Assembly (NCBI RefSeq): GCF_001590865.1
Contig: NZ_BBUY01000001.1
Span: 490,866-554,865, forward strand
Direction of reading: 5' to 3'
DNA: 64,000 bases
Source: Streptomyces sp. NBRC 110611
Lineage (GTDB): Bacteria; Actinomycetota; Actinomycetes; Streptomycetales; Streptomycetaceae
Shown in pieces: positions 16,382-24,988 of the stretch (position 1 is its first letter; each line of letters begins with the position of its first letter). A program made the position numbers and the translations under genes. The notes under the pieces are model-generated. The model ran no database searches. It saw only the letters and a program-made list of their open reading frames with translations, and had not been told where the DNA came from.

Positions 16382-17050
16382 TCACCCTTCCAAGGGCGCG
16401 ATGCCCACCGGGCAGGACACCCCCGTGCCCCCGATCCCGCAGTAGCCCGCCGGGTTCTTGTCGAGGTACTGCTGGTGATATGCCTCGGCCGGATAGAAGG
16501 GGCGGGTGGCGTCGGCGGGGAGGATTTCGGTGGTGATGTCGGCGTAGCCGGAGCGGTGAAGGACGGCGCGGTAGGCGTCGCGGGAGGCCTCGGCGGCCTG
16601 CTGCTGGGCGGGGGAGTGGGTGTAGAGCGCGGAGCGGTACTGGGTGCCCACGTCGTTGCCCTGGCGGAAGCCCTGGGTGGGGTCGTGGGACTCCCAGAAG
16701 AGCTTCAGGAGGGACGTGTACGGCACGACCGCCGGGTCGTAGACGACGCGGACGGCCTCGGTGTGGCCGGTGTGGCCGCTGCAGACCTCTTCGTAGGTGG
16801 GGTTCGGGGTGTGCCCGCCCTGGTAGCCGACGAGGGTGGTCCACACCCCCTCGGTCTGCCAGAACTTCCGCTCGGCGCCCCAGAAGCAGCCCAGGCCGAA
16901 GTCGGCGGTCTCCAGGCCGTCCGGGTACGGGCCGAGCAGTGGGTTGCCGAGGACGGTGTGTCGCTCGGGGACGGAGAAGCCGGGCTCGGGACGGCCCTTG
17001 AGCGCTTCCTCGGGGGTGGGGAGGTGGGTCTTGAAGCGGGAGAACGGCAT
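16382..17050 (-). CDS. msrA: Peptide methionine sulfoxide reductase A
   Basis: A 222-residue cytosolic enzyme reducing methionine-S-sulfoxide in proteins. The catalytic Cys55 is in [45 protein letters not shown] and the C-terminal [12 protein letters not shown] (resolving cysteines) are all present. ATG 17050 gives the usual N-terminus, with GGAG about 10 bases upstream. A GGGAAT-N18-GTT sequence 80 bp upstream fits a SigR promoter, and msrA belongs to the thiol-oxidative SigR regulon in S. coelicolor as far as I recall. Confidence 0.95.
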   Translation of the reverse strand: MPFSRFKTHLPTPEEALKGRPEPGFSVPERHTVLGNPLLGPYPDGLETADFGLGCFWGAERKFWQTEGVWTTLVGYQGGHTPNPTYEEVCSGHTGHTEAVRVVYDPAVVPYTSLLKLFWESHDPTQGFRQGNDVGTQYRSALYTHSPAQQQAAEASRDAYRAVLHRSGYADITTEILPADATRPFYPAEAYHQQYLDKNPAGYCGIGGTGVSCPVGIAPLEG

Positions 17051-17129
17051 CAGGATCAGGCTCCAGGTGAGGAAGGAGACGAGGAAGGGGGGAGGGGGCA
17101 GGCGGGATGCGGGAGGCTGTGGTGGGGGT

Positions 17130-17156
17130 AACGCTGCGGGCAGGGGCGGCATTCCC
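17130..17156 (-). promoter_or_regulatory. Candidate SigR-type promoter of msrA
   Basis: On the minus strand GGGAAT (17156-17151), an 18-base spacer and GTT (17132-17130). A transcript start near 17120 would give a leader of about 70 bases. This matches the known SigR consensus exactly and sits before a known type of SigR target. Confidence 0.62.
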
Positions 17157-17249
17157 GGGGGCCGCCGCCACTGGGCAGGGCCGCCGCCACTGGGCAGGGC
17201 CGCCACCCGGCGGGTCGCCACCGCCCGACGGCGACGGCCCCGCCCTGCG

Positions 17250-18380
17250 CTACGGCTTCTCCGGCGGCAAGCCGGCCGAGGTCCCGCCGAGCTGTTCCCA
17301 GCCGGCGATGGCCTGGGCGCGGTACGCGGCGTACTCGGCGGCGGGGCTGGGCCCGTACGACCACGGGACGGCCCCCACATGGCCGTCGACGAGGCGGAGC
17401 TGCTCCATCGCCTCGGCGTAGCGCTCGGCGCGTACCAGGAACCACACGAGCAGATGCCGGACGTGCGGCGCCATGGGGTGGTCGGCGGGAGCCTCGCGGA
17501 GCGCGAAGTGGGCGCCCTCGATGGCGCGCTCGACGACCGCGCTCTGGTAGAGGCTGCGGACCATGTTCGCCTCGGGGAGGTGCTCGTAGACCGCGAAGAG
17601 GGGGAGCGCCGGGAGGAGCGACCCGGAGGGCGCGCTCGCCGCCGCGTGCCCGGCGAACGCCTCGGCCTCCTCGCGGGAGCCGTGCCACTTCTGCGACCAG
17701 TAGGGGAGGGCGGCGAGGTGGGCGCCCATGTGATGCGGGGCGCGCTGGACGATCGTGGACCACAGCTCCTGGTAGTCGGCCGGGCGGGCACCCAGCCCCC
17801 GGGCCACCGCCAGCTCGGTGATGTACGGGATCGGGCTGCCGGGCGCCAGCAGCGCGGCCTCCTGGCAGACCGTACGGGCCTCCTCCAGGATCATGCGGAA
17901 GTCCTCCGAGCCCGGGTCGCGCAGCGCCTGGACGACGAGGAACTGGGCGTGCGTCTGGGCGCCGCCCGGGTCCTTGGGGGCCTCGGAGCGCCAGGTGCGC
18001 AGCCAGATGCCGCCGGTGCGGAGCCCGCCGTCCTGCTCCGTGCCGCCCGTGGCCAGCTCGAACGCGGCGGCCCCGGCCAGCGTCTGGACCCGCTGCCAGC
18101 GGCGCTCCCAGTCGTCGCCGGTGGACTTCAGCAGCTCGGCCGCGGGGCGCCAGTCGCGTGTCCGCCGGATCTCGGCCAGCGCCTCGTCCAGCTCCGGGTC
18201 GGGGCCGGGCAGCCGTACATCGAGCTCCTCCAGCGGGACGAAGCCGTAGCCCGCGAGTGGGTCGGCGGCCGCGGCCAGGCCCTGCCGGGTCTGCTGGGCG
18301 GCCTGTCGGCGTCGCATCCAGGGGAGGAAGACGAGGCCGCCGAGCGCGAGCGCGGCGAGAAGAACCAGCAGTACGTCCAT
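17250..18380 (-). CDS. Membrane-anchored conserved protein, helical repeat-like
   Basis: A 376-residue protein with one N-terminal membrane segment (about residues 3-20, followed by RRR) and a large cytosolic helical region rich in Ala, Leu, Trp and His. It looks like a tetratricopeptide-type or DUF4034-like fold ([62 protein letters not shown]). No catalytic motif is seen. It is 200 bp upstream of msrA on the same strand, but msrA seems to have its own promoter. Role unknown. Confidence 0.8.
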   Translation of the reverse strand: MDVLLVLLAALALGGLVFLPWMRRRQAAQQTRQGLAAAADPLAGYGFVPLEELDVRLPGPDPELDEALAEIRRTRDWRPAAELLKSTGDDWERRWQRVQTLAGAAAFELATGGTEQDGGLRTGGIWLRTWRSEAPKDPGGAQTHAQFLVVQALRDPGSEDFRMILEEARTVCQEAALLAPGSPIPYITELAVARGLGARPADYQELWSTIVQRAPHHMGAHLAALPYWSQKWHGSREEAEAFAGHAAASAPSGSLLPALPLFAVYEHLPEANMVRSLYQSAVVERAIEGAHFALREAPADHPMAPHVRHLLVWFLVRAERYAEAMEQLRLVDGHVGAVPWSYGPSPAAEYAAYRAQAIAGWEQLGGTSAGLPPEKP

Positions 18381-18556
18381 ATGAGGTGTCCTGTGCCTGT
18401 AACGGTTGGCTGAGCTGTAGCGGGTAACGGCTGAGCTGTCGCGGGTAACGGTTGGCTGTGCGGGTGTCGGAGTCGCTATGGCGGCGGTGGCGCCGGGGTG
18501 GTGCTCGTACGGATCCGGCGCATCCTGTTGTATCCACTCCCCAGCGAACCAGAAAG

Positions 18557-18613
18557 TTCCGGGACGTTTCCGGGACGTATCCGGTGCGGATCCGGTGCGG
18601 GTTCAAACGAACC
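18557..18613. promoter_or_regulatory. Four 11-bp direct repeats plus palindrome before metB
   Basis: Two copies of TTCCGGGACGT (18557-18578) and two of ATCCGGTGCGG (18579-18600) run without gaps into GGTTC-AAAC-GAACC (18600-18613). The array ends 35 bp before the metB -10-like box TACCCT at 18648. An 11-bp period places each unit on the same DNA face, which suits cooperative binding by a regulator. Slippage is the alternative. Confidence 0.5.
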
Positions 18614-18661
18614 GGGAACTCCCAGGTGGGCCGGCCGCGCGGGCGACTACCCTCGGCAGGC

Positions 18662-19822
18662 ATGAGCGATCAGCGCGACCAGCGCCATCAGCAATTCGAA
18701 ACCCTTGCCATCCACGCAGGCCAGGAGCCCGACGAGGCCACTGGCGCGGTGGTGCCGCCCATCTACCAGGTGTCCACCTACAAGCAGGACGGAGTGGGCG
18801 GGCTGCGCGGCGGCTACGAGTACAGCCGGAGCGCCAACCCGACCCGTACCGCCCTGGAGGAGAACCTCGCCGCCCTCGACGGCGGCCGGCGCGGCCTCGC
18901 CTTCGCCTCCGGCCTGGCCGCCGAGGACTGTCTGCTGCGGACCCTGCTGTCCCCCGGCGATCACGTCGTCATCCCCAATGACGCCTACGGGGGGACGTTC
19001 CGCCTCTTCGCGAAGGTCGTCGAGCGGTGGGGCGTGGAGTGGTCGGTGGCCGACACCTCCGACCCGCAGGCCGTACGTGACGCGCTGCGGCCCCGTACGA
19101 AGGCGATCTGGGTGGAGACGCCCAGCAACCCGCTGCTCGGCATCAGCGACATCGCGGCGCTGGCCGGGGTCGCACGGGATGCCGGCGCCAAGCTCGTCGT
19201 CGACAACACCTTCGCCAGCCCCTACCTCCAGCAGCCGCTCTCGCTCGGCGCGGACGTGGTCGTCTACTCCACGACCAAGTACATGGGCGGTCACTCCGAT
19301 GTGGTCGGCGGCGCCCTGGTCGTCAACGACGACACCCTCGGCGAGGAACTCGCCTACCACCAGAACGCGATGGGTGCGATCGCCGGCCCCTTCGACGCCT
19401 GGCTCGTGACGCGCGGCATCAAGACCCTGGCCGTACGGATGGACCGGCACAGCGCCAACGCGGCGCGCGTCGCGGAGCTGCTGAGCTCCCACAAGAAGGT
19501 CACCCGCGTCTACTACCCCGGGCTGTCCGAGCACCCCGGCCACGAGATCGCCGCCAAGCAGATGCGGGCCTTCGGCGGCATGGTGTCGTTCCAGGTCGCG
19601 GGCGGTGAGCAGGCGGCGGTCGAGGTCTGCGACCGGGCGCGGCTGTTCACCCTCGGTGAGTCGCTCGGCGGCGTGGAGTCGCTGATCGAGCACCCGGGGC
19701 GGATGACGCACGCCTCGGCGGCCGGCTCCGCGCTGGAGGTCCCCGGCGACCTCGTACGCCTGTCCGTCGGCATCGAGTCCGTGGAGGACCTGCTGGCCGA
19801 TCTCCGGCAGGCGCTGGGCTGA
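18662..19822 (+). CDS. metB: Cystathionine gamma-synthase
   Basis: A 386-residue PLP enzyme of the Cys/Met metabolism family. It joins O-acylhomoserine and cysteine to give cystathionine for methionine synthesis, or acts as a lyase in reverse transsulfuration. The PLP lysine is K206 in STTKYMGGHSD. YSRSANPTRTALE, ETPSNPLLGISDI and the C-terminal SLGGVESLIEHP...LSVGIE are typical. ATG 18662 lacks a strong ribosome-binding site and follows TACCCT by 8 bases, so the transcript has little or no leader. Gamma-synthase and gamma-lyase cannot be fully separated by sequence alone. Confidence 0.9.
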   Translation: MSDQRDQRHQQFETLAIHAGQEPDEATGAVVPPIYQVSTYKQDGVGGLRGGYEYSRSANPTRTALEENLAALDGGRRGLAFASGLAAEDCLLRTLLSPGDHVVIPNDAYGGTFRLFAKVVERWGVEWSVADTSDPQAVRDALRPRTKAIWVETPSNPLLGISDIAALAGVARDAGAKLVVDNTFASPYLQQPLSLGADVVVYSTTKYMGGHSDVVGGALVVNDDTLGEELAYHQNAMGAIAGPFDAWLVTRGIKTLAVRMDRHSANAARVAELLSSHKKVTRVYYPGLSEHPGHEIAAKQMRAFGGMVSFQVAGGEQAAVEVCDRARLFTLGESLGGVESLIEHPGRMTHASAAGSALEVPGDLVRLSVGIESVEDLLADLRQALG

Positions 19823-19846
19823 CGGCCGCCCTGGGCCGGCCTGGAG

Positions 19847-19881
19847 CCCTCGCCGCCCCTCAGGGAGAGGGGTGGCGAGGG
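19847..19881 (+). terminator. Terminator after metB
   Basis: A 15-bp stem (CCCTCGCCGCCCCTC and complement, one G-T pair) with a 5-base loop, 25 bp after the stop codon. Confidence 0.8.
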
Positions 19882-19939
19882 CCGAGGCCGACACGGCGGT
19901 GCGTATCCGGCAACTCCCGGGCAGCCGGGGCGGATCGGC

Positions 19940-20050
19940 ATACGTGATCAGCGATCAGCGATCAGCGATCAACGAGCCGTGAGCCGTGAGACGCCAGTCG
20001 TCGGCTGTGAGCCGTGAGGCGCCAGCCGTCAGCGGTGAGGCAATGAGCGG
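19940..20050. repeat. GATCAGC and GAGCCGTGAG tandem repeats
   Basis: Four units of GATCAGC at about 19946-19972 are followed by copies of a longer unit beginning GTGAGCCGTGAG. The region lies between the converging metB and marR genes and contains no gene. Confidence 0.6.
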
Positions 20051-20094
20051 AGGGGACGGCGGCCAGGGCATCTCTCAGTCAGGCCGTCAGACCG

Positions 20095-20586
20095 TCAGGA
20101 CGGCTGCCCCTCGGCGCCCACGACGCGGTGGAGCGAGGAGTTGAAGCGGGTCAGGAGGGTCGTGAAGGCCTCGCGGTCCTCCTCGGACCACCCCTCCGTC
20201 ACCAGCGCCATCAGCGCCCGGCGCGAAGCCCGTACCTCGTCCAGCCGGGCGTGCCCGCGCTCGGACAGCTGGAGCACCACCGCCCGGCCGTCCTCGGGGT
20301 GGGTGGTCCGGCTGACCAGCCCGGAGTCGACCAGCGGGGCGACCTGCCGCGTGACGGTGGAGGAGTCGATGCCCATGCCTGCGGCCAGGGCCTTGACGCC
20401 CATCGGCCCTTCCTGATCCAGGCGGTTGAGCAGCAGATAGGCGGCGCGGTCCATGGAGTTGCGCGCCTGCCCGACGCCGCCGAGCCGGCTCTGTTCCGCG
20501 CGGCGGGCGAAGACGGCGACTTGATGCTGCAGCGCGTCGAGAAGAGCGGGGTCGGTGTGGGTCGTCATGTCCGAAGAGGTGGGCAT
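20095..20586 (-). CDS. MarR-family transcriptional regulator
   Basis: A 163-residue winged-helix regulator. Helix-turn-helix and wing occur in the order GVKALAAGMGIDSSTVTRQVAPLVDSGLVSRTTHPEDGRAVVLQLSERG, split here by family blocks, with N- and C-terminal dimerisation helices. The DGR wing motif is intact. It is divergent from ilvA. MarR proteins usually repress themselves and an adjacent gene in response to small aromatic ligands or oxidants, so ilvA control is possible but unproven. ATG 20586 and ATG 20568 are both possible starts; neither has a clear ribosome-binding site. Confidence 0.85.
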   Translation of the reverse strand: MPTSSDMTTHTDPALLDALQHQVAVFARRAEQSRLGGVGQARNSMDRAAYLLLNRLDQEGPMGVKALAAGMGIDSSTVTRQVAPLVDSGLVSRTTHPEDGRAVVLQLSERGHARLDEVRASRRALMALVTEGWSEEDREAFTTLLTRFNSSLHRVVGAEGQPS

Positions 20587-20814
20587 GGCCGGGTGCTCGC
20601 TTCATGGGATGCGTATGGATTGGGGGACAGCGTACGCGGCCACGGCGCGGAGCGTACCTGCGCCGGCCATTCCGATAACGCCCCGTAACCCCAGGGGGCC
20701 GCCCGGTCCTCCCGCGCAGACCGTTCCCGGCACGTTCCCGCCACGTTTCCACCACGCTCCCACCTCGTTCCCAGCGGGACGGCCCGCCGCCGGGCGAACT
20801 GCGAGACTGGCGAC

Positions 20815-22023
20815 ATGAACGGGACGATCACGGTCGATGCCGTGCGCGAGGCGCACAAGATGCTCTCCGGCGTTTCCCGCGCCACCGTGCTGGAGGGCAG
20901 TCGCTACCTGTCGGGGCTGGTCGGCACCCCCGTGCACCTCAAGTGCGAAAACCTGCAACGCACCGGCTCGTTCAAGATCCGCGGTGCCTACGTACGGATC
21001 GCCGGGCTCTCCGCGGAGGAGCGGGCCGCCGGCGTCGTGGCGGCGAGTGCCGGCAACCACGCCCAGGGCGTGGCGCTGGCGGCGTCCCTCCTCGGAGTGC
21101 GCTCGACGGTGTTCATGCCGGCCGGTGCCCCGTTGCCGAAGGTCGCCGCGACGCGCGAATACGGCGCCGAGGTGCGCCTGCACGGGCACGTCGTGGACGA
21201 GACCCTGGCCGCCGCCCAGGAGTACGCGCGGGAGACCGGCGCGGTTTTCATCCACCCCTTCGACCACCGCGACATCATCGCCGGCCAGGGGACGGTCGGC
21301 CTGGAGATTCTCGAACAGTGCCCGGAGGTGCGCACCATCGTCGTCGGGGTCGGCGGCGGCGGACTCGTGGCGGGGATCGCGGTCGCGGTCAAGGCGCTGC
21401 GGCCGGATGTGAAGGTCATCGGGGTGCAGGCGGCGGGCGCGGCCTGTTATCCGCCGTCGTTGGCGGCCGGGCATCCGGTGGCCATCGAGGGGCCGACGAC
21501 GATGGCGGACGGCATCAAGGTCGGGCGGCCCGGTGATGTGCCCTTCGGGATCGTCCAGCGGCTCGTGGACGAGTTCCGTACGGTCTCCGAGGACCAGCTC
21601 TCCAGCGCGCTGCTGCTGTGTCTGGAACGGGCGAAGCTCGTGGTGGAGCCGGCCGGGGCCAGCCCGGTGGCGGCGCTGCTCGCCGACCCGAAGTCGTTCG
21701 AGGGGCCGGTGGTCGCGGTGCTGTCGGGCGGGAACGTCGACCCGCTGCTGATGCAGCGCATCCTGCGGTTCGGCATGGCCGCCGGGGGCCGCTATCTGTC
21801 GCTGCGGCTGCGGCTGACGGACCGGCCGGGGGCGCTGGAGGGGCTGCTCGGGGTGCTGACGGTGGTCGACGCCAACGTCGTCGACATCGGGCATGTGCGG
21901 ACGGATCCGCGACTCGGCCTGACCGAGGTCGAAGTCGAGCTGCATCTCGAGACCAAGGGGCCGGCGCACTGCGACGAGGTGCGCGAGGCGCTCCGCGAGG
22001 CGGGCTACGTCATGGCGGAGTGA
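20815..22023 (+). CDS. ilvA: Threonine ammonia-lyase
   Basis: A 402-residue PLP enzyme converting L-threonine to 2-oxobutanoate and ammonia, feeding isoleucine synthesis or odd-chain precursors. The PLP lysine is K54 in TGSFKIRGAY. SAGNHAQGVA and the phosphate-binding GVGGGGLVAG follow. A single ACT-like domain is at about 325-400 (LRLRLTDRPGALEGLLGVL). This is the medium-length type found in actinobacteria. GAGACT ends 6 bases before the ATG and there is no Shine-Dalgarno, so translation is probably leaderless. Confidence 0.93.
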   Translation: MNGTITVDAVREAHKMLSGVSRATVLEGSRYLSGLVGTPVHLKCENLQRTGSFKIRGAYVRIAGLSAEERAAGVVAASAGNHAQGVALAASLLGVRSTVFMPAGAPLPKVAATREYGAEVRLHGHVVDETLAAAQEYARETGAVFIHPFDHRDIIAGQGTVGLEILEQCPEVRTIVVGVGGGGLVAGIAVAVKALRPDVKVIGVQAAGAACYPPSLAAGHPVAIEGPTTMADGIKVGRPGDVPFGIVQRLVDEFRTVSEDQLSSALLLCLERAKLVVEPAGASPVAALLADPKSFEGPVVAVLSGGNVDPLLMQRILRFGMAAGGRYLSLRLRLTDRPGALEGLLGVLTVVDANVVDIGHVRTDPRLGLTEVEVELHLETKGPAHCDEVREALREAGYVMAE

Positions 22024-22424
22024 CGAGGTCGGAGGCGTGGCGCGCGGTCGCACTCACATTGACGATCGGGCTCGCGGCCGCCCGCCGCGTCGTCGCACGC
22101 AAATCGAAATCCCTATCGCGATGTATCGCGTCTGGGTGTAGTATCGCGACTGCGGGCGTTGAGGATCCGGCCGTGTTCGGCGGGCAGTCGCCGTGGCGCG
22201 GTCGTGGCTTTGTGTGGATTTACTCGTCTTTACGTGGCACCTTCGTTCGAGTGTGTATGTCGTACAGGTGGCCGTGGGTGAGGGGGTAGATGGCCGTGGG
22301 TGAGGTGGTGGAGGGGGTGTGGGTGTGAAAGTCGCACGGAATGTGCACAAAAGCCGCAAGCCCGACGTATGCCGCTAACCGTAATATTCGATCTAGAACC
22401 TATCCGAGCCATGGGAGTACCCAT
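22024..22424. other. 401-bp gene-free region upstream of the ABC exporter
   Basis: No credible gene is seen. Three direct copies of TATCGCG start at 22114, 22124 and 22142. Bases 22260-22325 hold GTGGGTGAGG-type repeats, and an AT-rich patch (CGTAATATTCGATCTAGAACC) at about 22380-22400 could contain the exporter promoter. Confidence 0.5.
22114..22150. promoter_or_regulatory. TATCGCG repeat cluster, candidate operator
   Basis: Three TATCGCG copies occur. The first two also form the inverted repeat CGCGAT-GT-ATCGCG (22117-22130). Such AT-CGCG-AT palindromes are typical of PadR/GntR-type operators before multidrug exporters. The target would be the downstream ABC operon 275 bp away or a closer unseen start. 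Confidence 0.35.
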
Positions 22425-23534
22425 ATGCCAGGCGCCATTTACGCCGAAGGTCTGGTGAAGACCTTCGGCGACGTGAGGGCACTGGACGGCGTCGACCTCG
22501 ACGTTCCCGAAGGAACCGTCCTCGGACTGCTCGGCCCCAATGGTGCCGGCAAGACCACCACCGTGCGGGTCCTGACGACCCTCCTCCGGCCCGACCAGGG
22601 CAAGGCACAGGTCGCCGGGATCGACGTCCTGGCCCACCCCGACAAGGTGCGCCGTTCGATCGGTCTCTCCGGCCAATTCGCCGCCGTGGACGAGTACTTG
22701 ACCGGGCGCGAGAACCTGATGATGGTCGGCCAGCTCTACCAGATGAGCGGCCGCGACGCGAAGCGCCGGGCCGCCGAGCTGCTGGAGCGCTTCAATCTGA
22801 GCGAGGCCGCCGACCGCACCGCGAAGACCTACTCCGGCGGTATGCGCCGCAGGCTCGACCTCGCGGCCGCACTGGTCGTCAGCCCGCCCGTGATGTTCAT
22901 GGACGAGCCGACCACCGGCCTGGACCCGCGCAACCGCCAGGCTCTGTGGGACGTCATCCAGGAGCTGGTCGCGGGCGGTACGACCCTGCTGCTGACCACC
23001 CAGTACCTGGAAGAGGCCGACCGGCTCGCGCACGACATCTGCGTCGTCGACCACGGCAAGGTCATCGCCCGCGGCACATCCGACCAGCTCAAGGCGCGCA
23101 CCGGCGGCGAGCGCGTCGAGGTCGTCGTACACGCCCCCGAGCACCTCGGCATCGCCGACGAGGTCCTGCGCGGTTTCGGCAAGGGCGAGGGCACGATCGA
23201 ACCGCAGCTCCGCAAGCTCACGATCCCGGTCACCGGCGGCGCGAAGCTGCTCGCCGAGGTCATCCGCGAACTGGACACCCGGGGCGTGGGGATAGACGAC
23301 ATCGGACTGCGCCGCCCGACCCTGGACGACGTCTTCATCTCGCTGACCGGGCACGCGGCCGAATCCGCCGAGGAGTCCGAGGAGCCCAAGGAGAGCGGCA
23401 GGAGCGAGGCGGAGACCGGCGGGAGCGATACGGAGCGCGGCAGCGGCGCGGGTAGCGGAAGCGGTACCGCGAAGGGCGCCGGCCGTGAGGGCGGCAGGTC
23501 CGGTAAGGGACGCCAGAAGGAGGGCGTGAAGTGA
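22425..23534 (+). CDS. DrrA-type ABC transporter ATP-binding protein
   Basis: A 369-residue ATPase of the daunorubicin-resistance (DrrA) class, energising drug or lipid export. It has Walker A GPNGAGKTTT, signature YSGGMRRRLDLA, Walker B VMFMDEPTTGLDPR and the H-loop region LLLTTQYLEEADRLA. DrrA-type motifs RRPTLDDVFISLTGH end the folded part. The last 50 residues are a charged Gly/Ser/Glu/Lys-rich tail. ATG 22425 is set by GGGAG 7 bases upstream. It overlaps the permease gene by 4 bases (GTGA), so translation is coupled. Confidence 0.93.
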   Translation: MPGAIYAEGLVKTFGDVRALDGVDLDVPEGTVLGLLGPNGAGKTTTVRVLTTLLRPDQGKAQVAGIDVLAHPDKVRRSIGLSGQFAAVDEYLTGRENLMMVGQLYQMSGRDAKRRAAELLERFNLSEAADRTAKTYSGGMRRRLDLAAALVVSPPVMFMDEPTTGLDPRNRQALWDVIQELVAGGTTLLLTTQYLEEADRLAHDICVVDHGKVIARGTSDQLKARTGGERVEVVVHAPEHLGIADEVLRGFGKGEGTIEPQLRKLTIPVTGGAKLLAEVIRELDTRGVGIDDIGLRRPTLDDVFISLTGHAAESAEESEEPKESGRSEAETGGSDTERGSGAGSGSGTAKGAGREGGRSGKGRQKEGVK

Positions 23535-24409
23535 CCACGGTGACCGAAACGGCCGGCGACACCCCCGTCGGGCCCCCGCGGTCGCGGAGCGGCCTCGACC
23601 GCGCCGTACGCGACTCGATGGTCGTCGCCAAGCGCAATCTGATCCGGATGGTGCGGATCCCCGAAGTCGTGATCTTCGGGCTGATCCAGCCGATTATGTT
23701 CGTGGTGCTGTTCACGTACGTCTTCGGCGGCTCCATCAACATCCCCGGCGCGCCCGTGGGCGATGCCCAGGCCTATCGGGAGTTCCTGATGGCCGGCATC
23801 TTCGCGCAGACCGTCACGTTCGCCACGGCGGGCGCCGGCGCGGGCATCGCGGACGATATGCACAAGGGGCTCATCGACCGGTTCAGATCGCTGCCGATGT
23901 CCCGGGGTGCGGTGCTCACGGGGCGCACGCTGGCCGACCTCGTACAGACCGCGCTGACTCTGGTGGTGCTCGCGGTCGTCGCCCTGCTGATCGGCTGGCG
24001 CACCCACGAGAACTTCGCCGGGGTACTTGCCGGATTCGTGCTCCTGCTCCTCCTGGGCTACGCCTTCTCCTGGATCGGCGCGCTGATCGGCCTCACGGTG
24101 CGGACGCCCGAGGCGGCCACGTCCGGCGGGCTGATCTGGCTCTTCCCGCTGACCTTCATCTCCAACGCGTTCGTGCCGGTCGACGGCATGCCGACGTTCC
24201 TGCAGCACGTCGCCGAGTGGAACCCGTTCAGCGCGACGGTGGCCGCGGCCCGGGAGCTGTTCGGGAACACCATCGACGGGGTGCCCAAGTCGGTCACCGG
24301 CGCCTGGCCGATGGAGCACCCGGTACTGGCCTCGGTGCTCTGGTCCCTCCTGATCATCGCGATCTTCCGGACGCTGGCGGTCCGCAAGTACCGCTCGGCG
24401 ACGGCGTGA
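23531..24409 (+). CDS. DrrB-type ABC-2 transporter permease
   Basis: A 292-residue integral membrane protein forming the channel for the preceding ATPase. Six hydrophobic segments follow a cytosolic N-terminus with the ABC-2 elements VAKRNLIRMVRIPEVVIFGLIQPIMFVVLF and the C-terminal FPLTFISNAFVPVDGMPTFLQHVAEWNPFS. The GTG start overlaps the end of the ATPase gene. Export substrate cannot be told from sequence; no biosynthetic genes are adjacent. Confidence 0.93.
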   Translation: MTTVTETAGDTPVGPPRSRSGLDRAVRDSMVVAKRNLIRMVRIPEVVIFGLIQPIMFVVLFTYVFGGSINIPGAPVGDAQAYREFLMAGIFAQTVTFATAGAGAGIADDMHKGLIDRFRSLPMSRGAVLTGRTLADLVQTALTLVVLAVVALLIGWRTHENFAGVLAGFVLLLLLGYAFSWIGALIGLTVRTPEAATSGGLIWLFPLTFISNAFVPVDGMPTFLQHVAEWNPFSATVAAARELFGNTIDGVPKSVTGAWPMEHPVLASVLWSLLIIAIFRTLAVRKYRSATA

Positions 24410-24433
24410 CCACACAGCCTTGAGACCACACAG

Positions 24434-24470
24434 CACAGCGGCCCGGAGCATCATGCTCCGGGCCGCTGTG
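24434..24470. terminator. Bidirectional terminator between the ABC operon and greA
   Basis: Two exactly complementary 18-base arms flank a single C, between the converging permease and greA genes. Confidence 0.85.
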
Positions 24471-24490
24471 TGGTCTGCGGGCCGCAGGAC

Positions 24491-24988
24491 TCAGCCGGCG
24501 TAAGGCTTGGCGTCGAGGATCTTCACGCTCGCCTTCTTGCCGTTGGGGAGCTCGTACTCCGCGTCGGCGCCGATCTTCTTGCCGTTCACACCGGTGCCCA
24601 GCGGCGACTGCGGCGAGTAGGTCTCGATGTCCGAGCTCGCGTACTCCCGCGATGCCAGCAGGAACTCAAGTGTGTCGTCCGGGTCCCCGTCGAACGCGAT
24701 GGTGACGACCATGCCGGGAGCTACCACGCCATTGGCGGCCGGGGCCTCGCCGACCTTCGCGGTCTCCAGCAACTGCTTCAGCTGGCGGACGCGGGCCTCC
24801 TGCTTGCCCTGCTCTTCCTTGGCCGCGTGGTACCCGGCGTTCTCCTTCAGGTCACCTTCCTCGCGGGCCGCCGCGATCTTCTCAGTGATCTCGGCGCGTG
24901 CGGGACCAGACAGGTGCTCCAGCTCGGCCTTGAGCTGGTCATACGCCGCCTGGGTCAGCCAGGTGACGTTGTCGCTGGTCTGGGTCAC
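24491..24988 (-). CDS. greA: Transcription elongation factor GreA
   Basis: A 165-residue factor that enters the RNA polymerase secondary channel and stimulates cleavage of backtracked transcripts. The N-terminal coiled coil bears the acidic tip in AAAREEGDLKENAGYHAAKEEQG, and the C-terminal FKBP-like domain follows (QSPLGTGVNGKKIGAD). GTG 24988 is fixed by GAGGAG 5 bases upstream and the normal N-terminus TQTSDNVTWLTQAAYDQLKAEL. About 250-330 bp upstream lies copy 2 of the promoter-like element, pointing at greA. Confidence 0.96.
   Translation of the reverse strand: MTQTSDNVTWLTQAAYDQLKAELEHLSGPARAEITEKIAAAREEGDLKENAGYHAAKEEQGKQEARVRQLKQLLETAKVGEAPAANGVVAPGMVVTIAFDGDPDDTLEFLLASREYASSDIETYSPQSPLGTGVNGKKIGADAEYELPNGKKASVKILDAKPYAG

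Noticed and set aside
18541..18661. SAM riboswitch or S-box upstream of metB
   Set aside because: The region is explained by 11-bp repeats and a short palindrome. No conserved riboswitch core or alternative terminator is seen, and the transcript appears to start close to the ATG.
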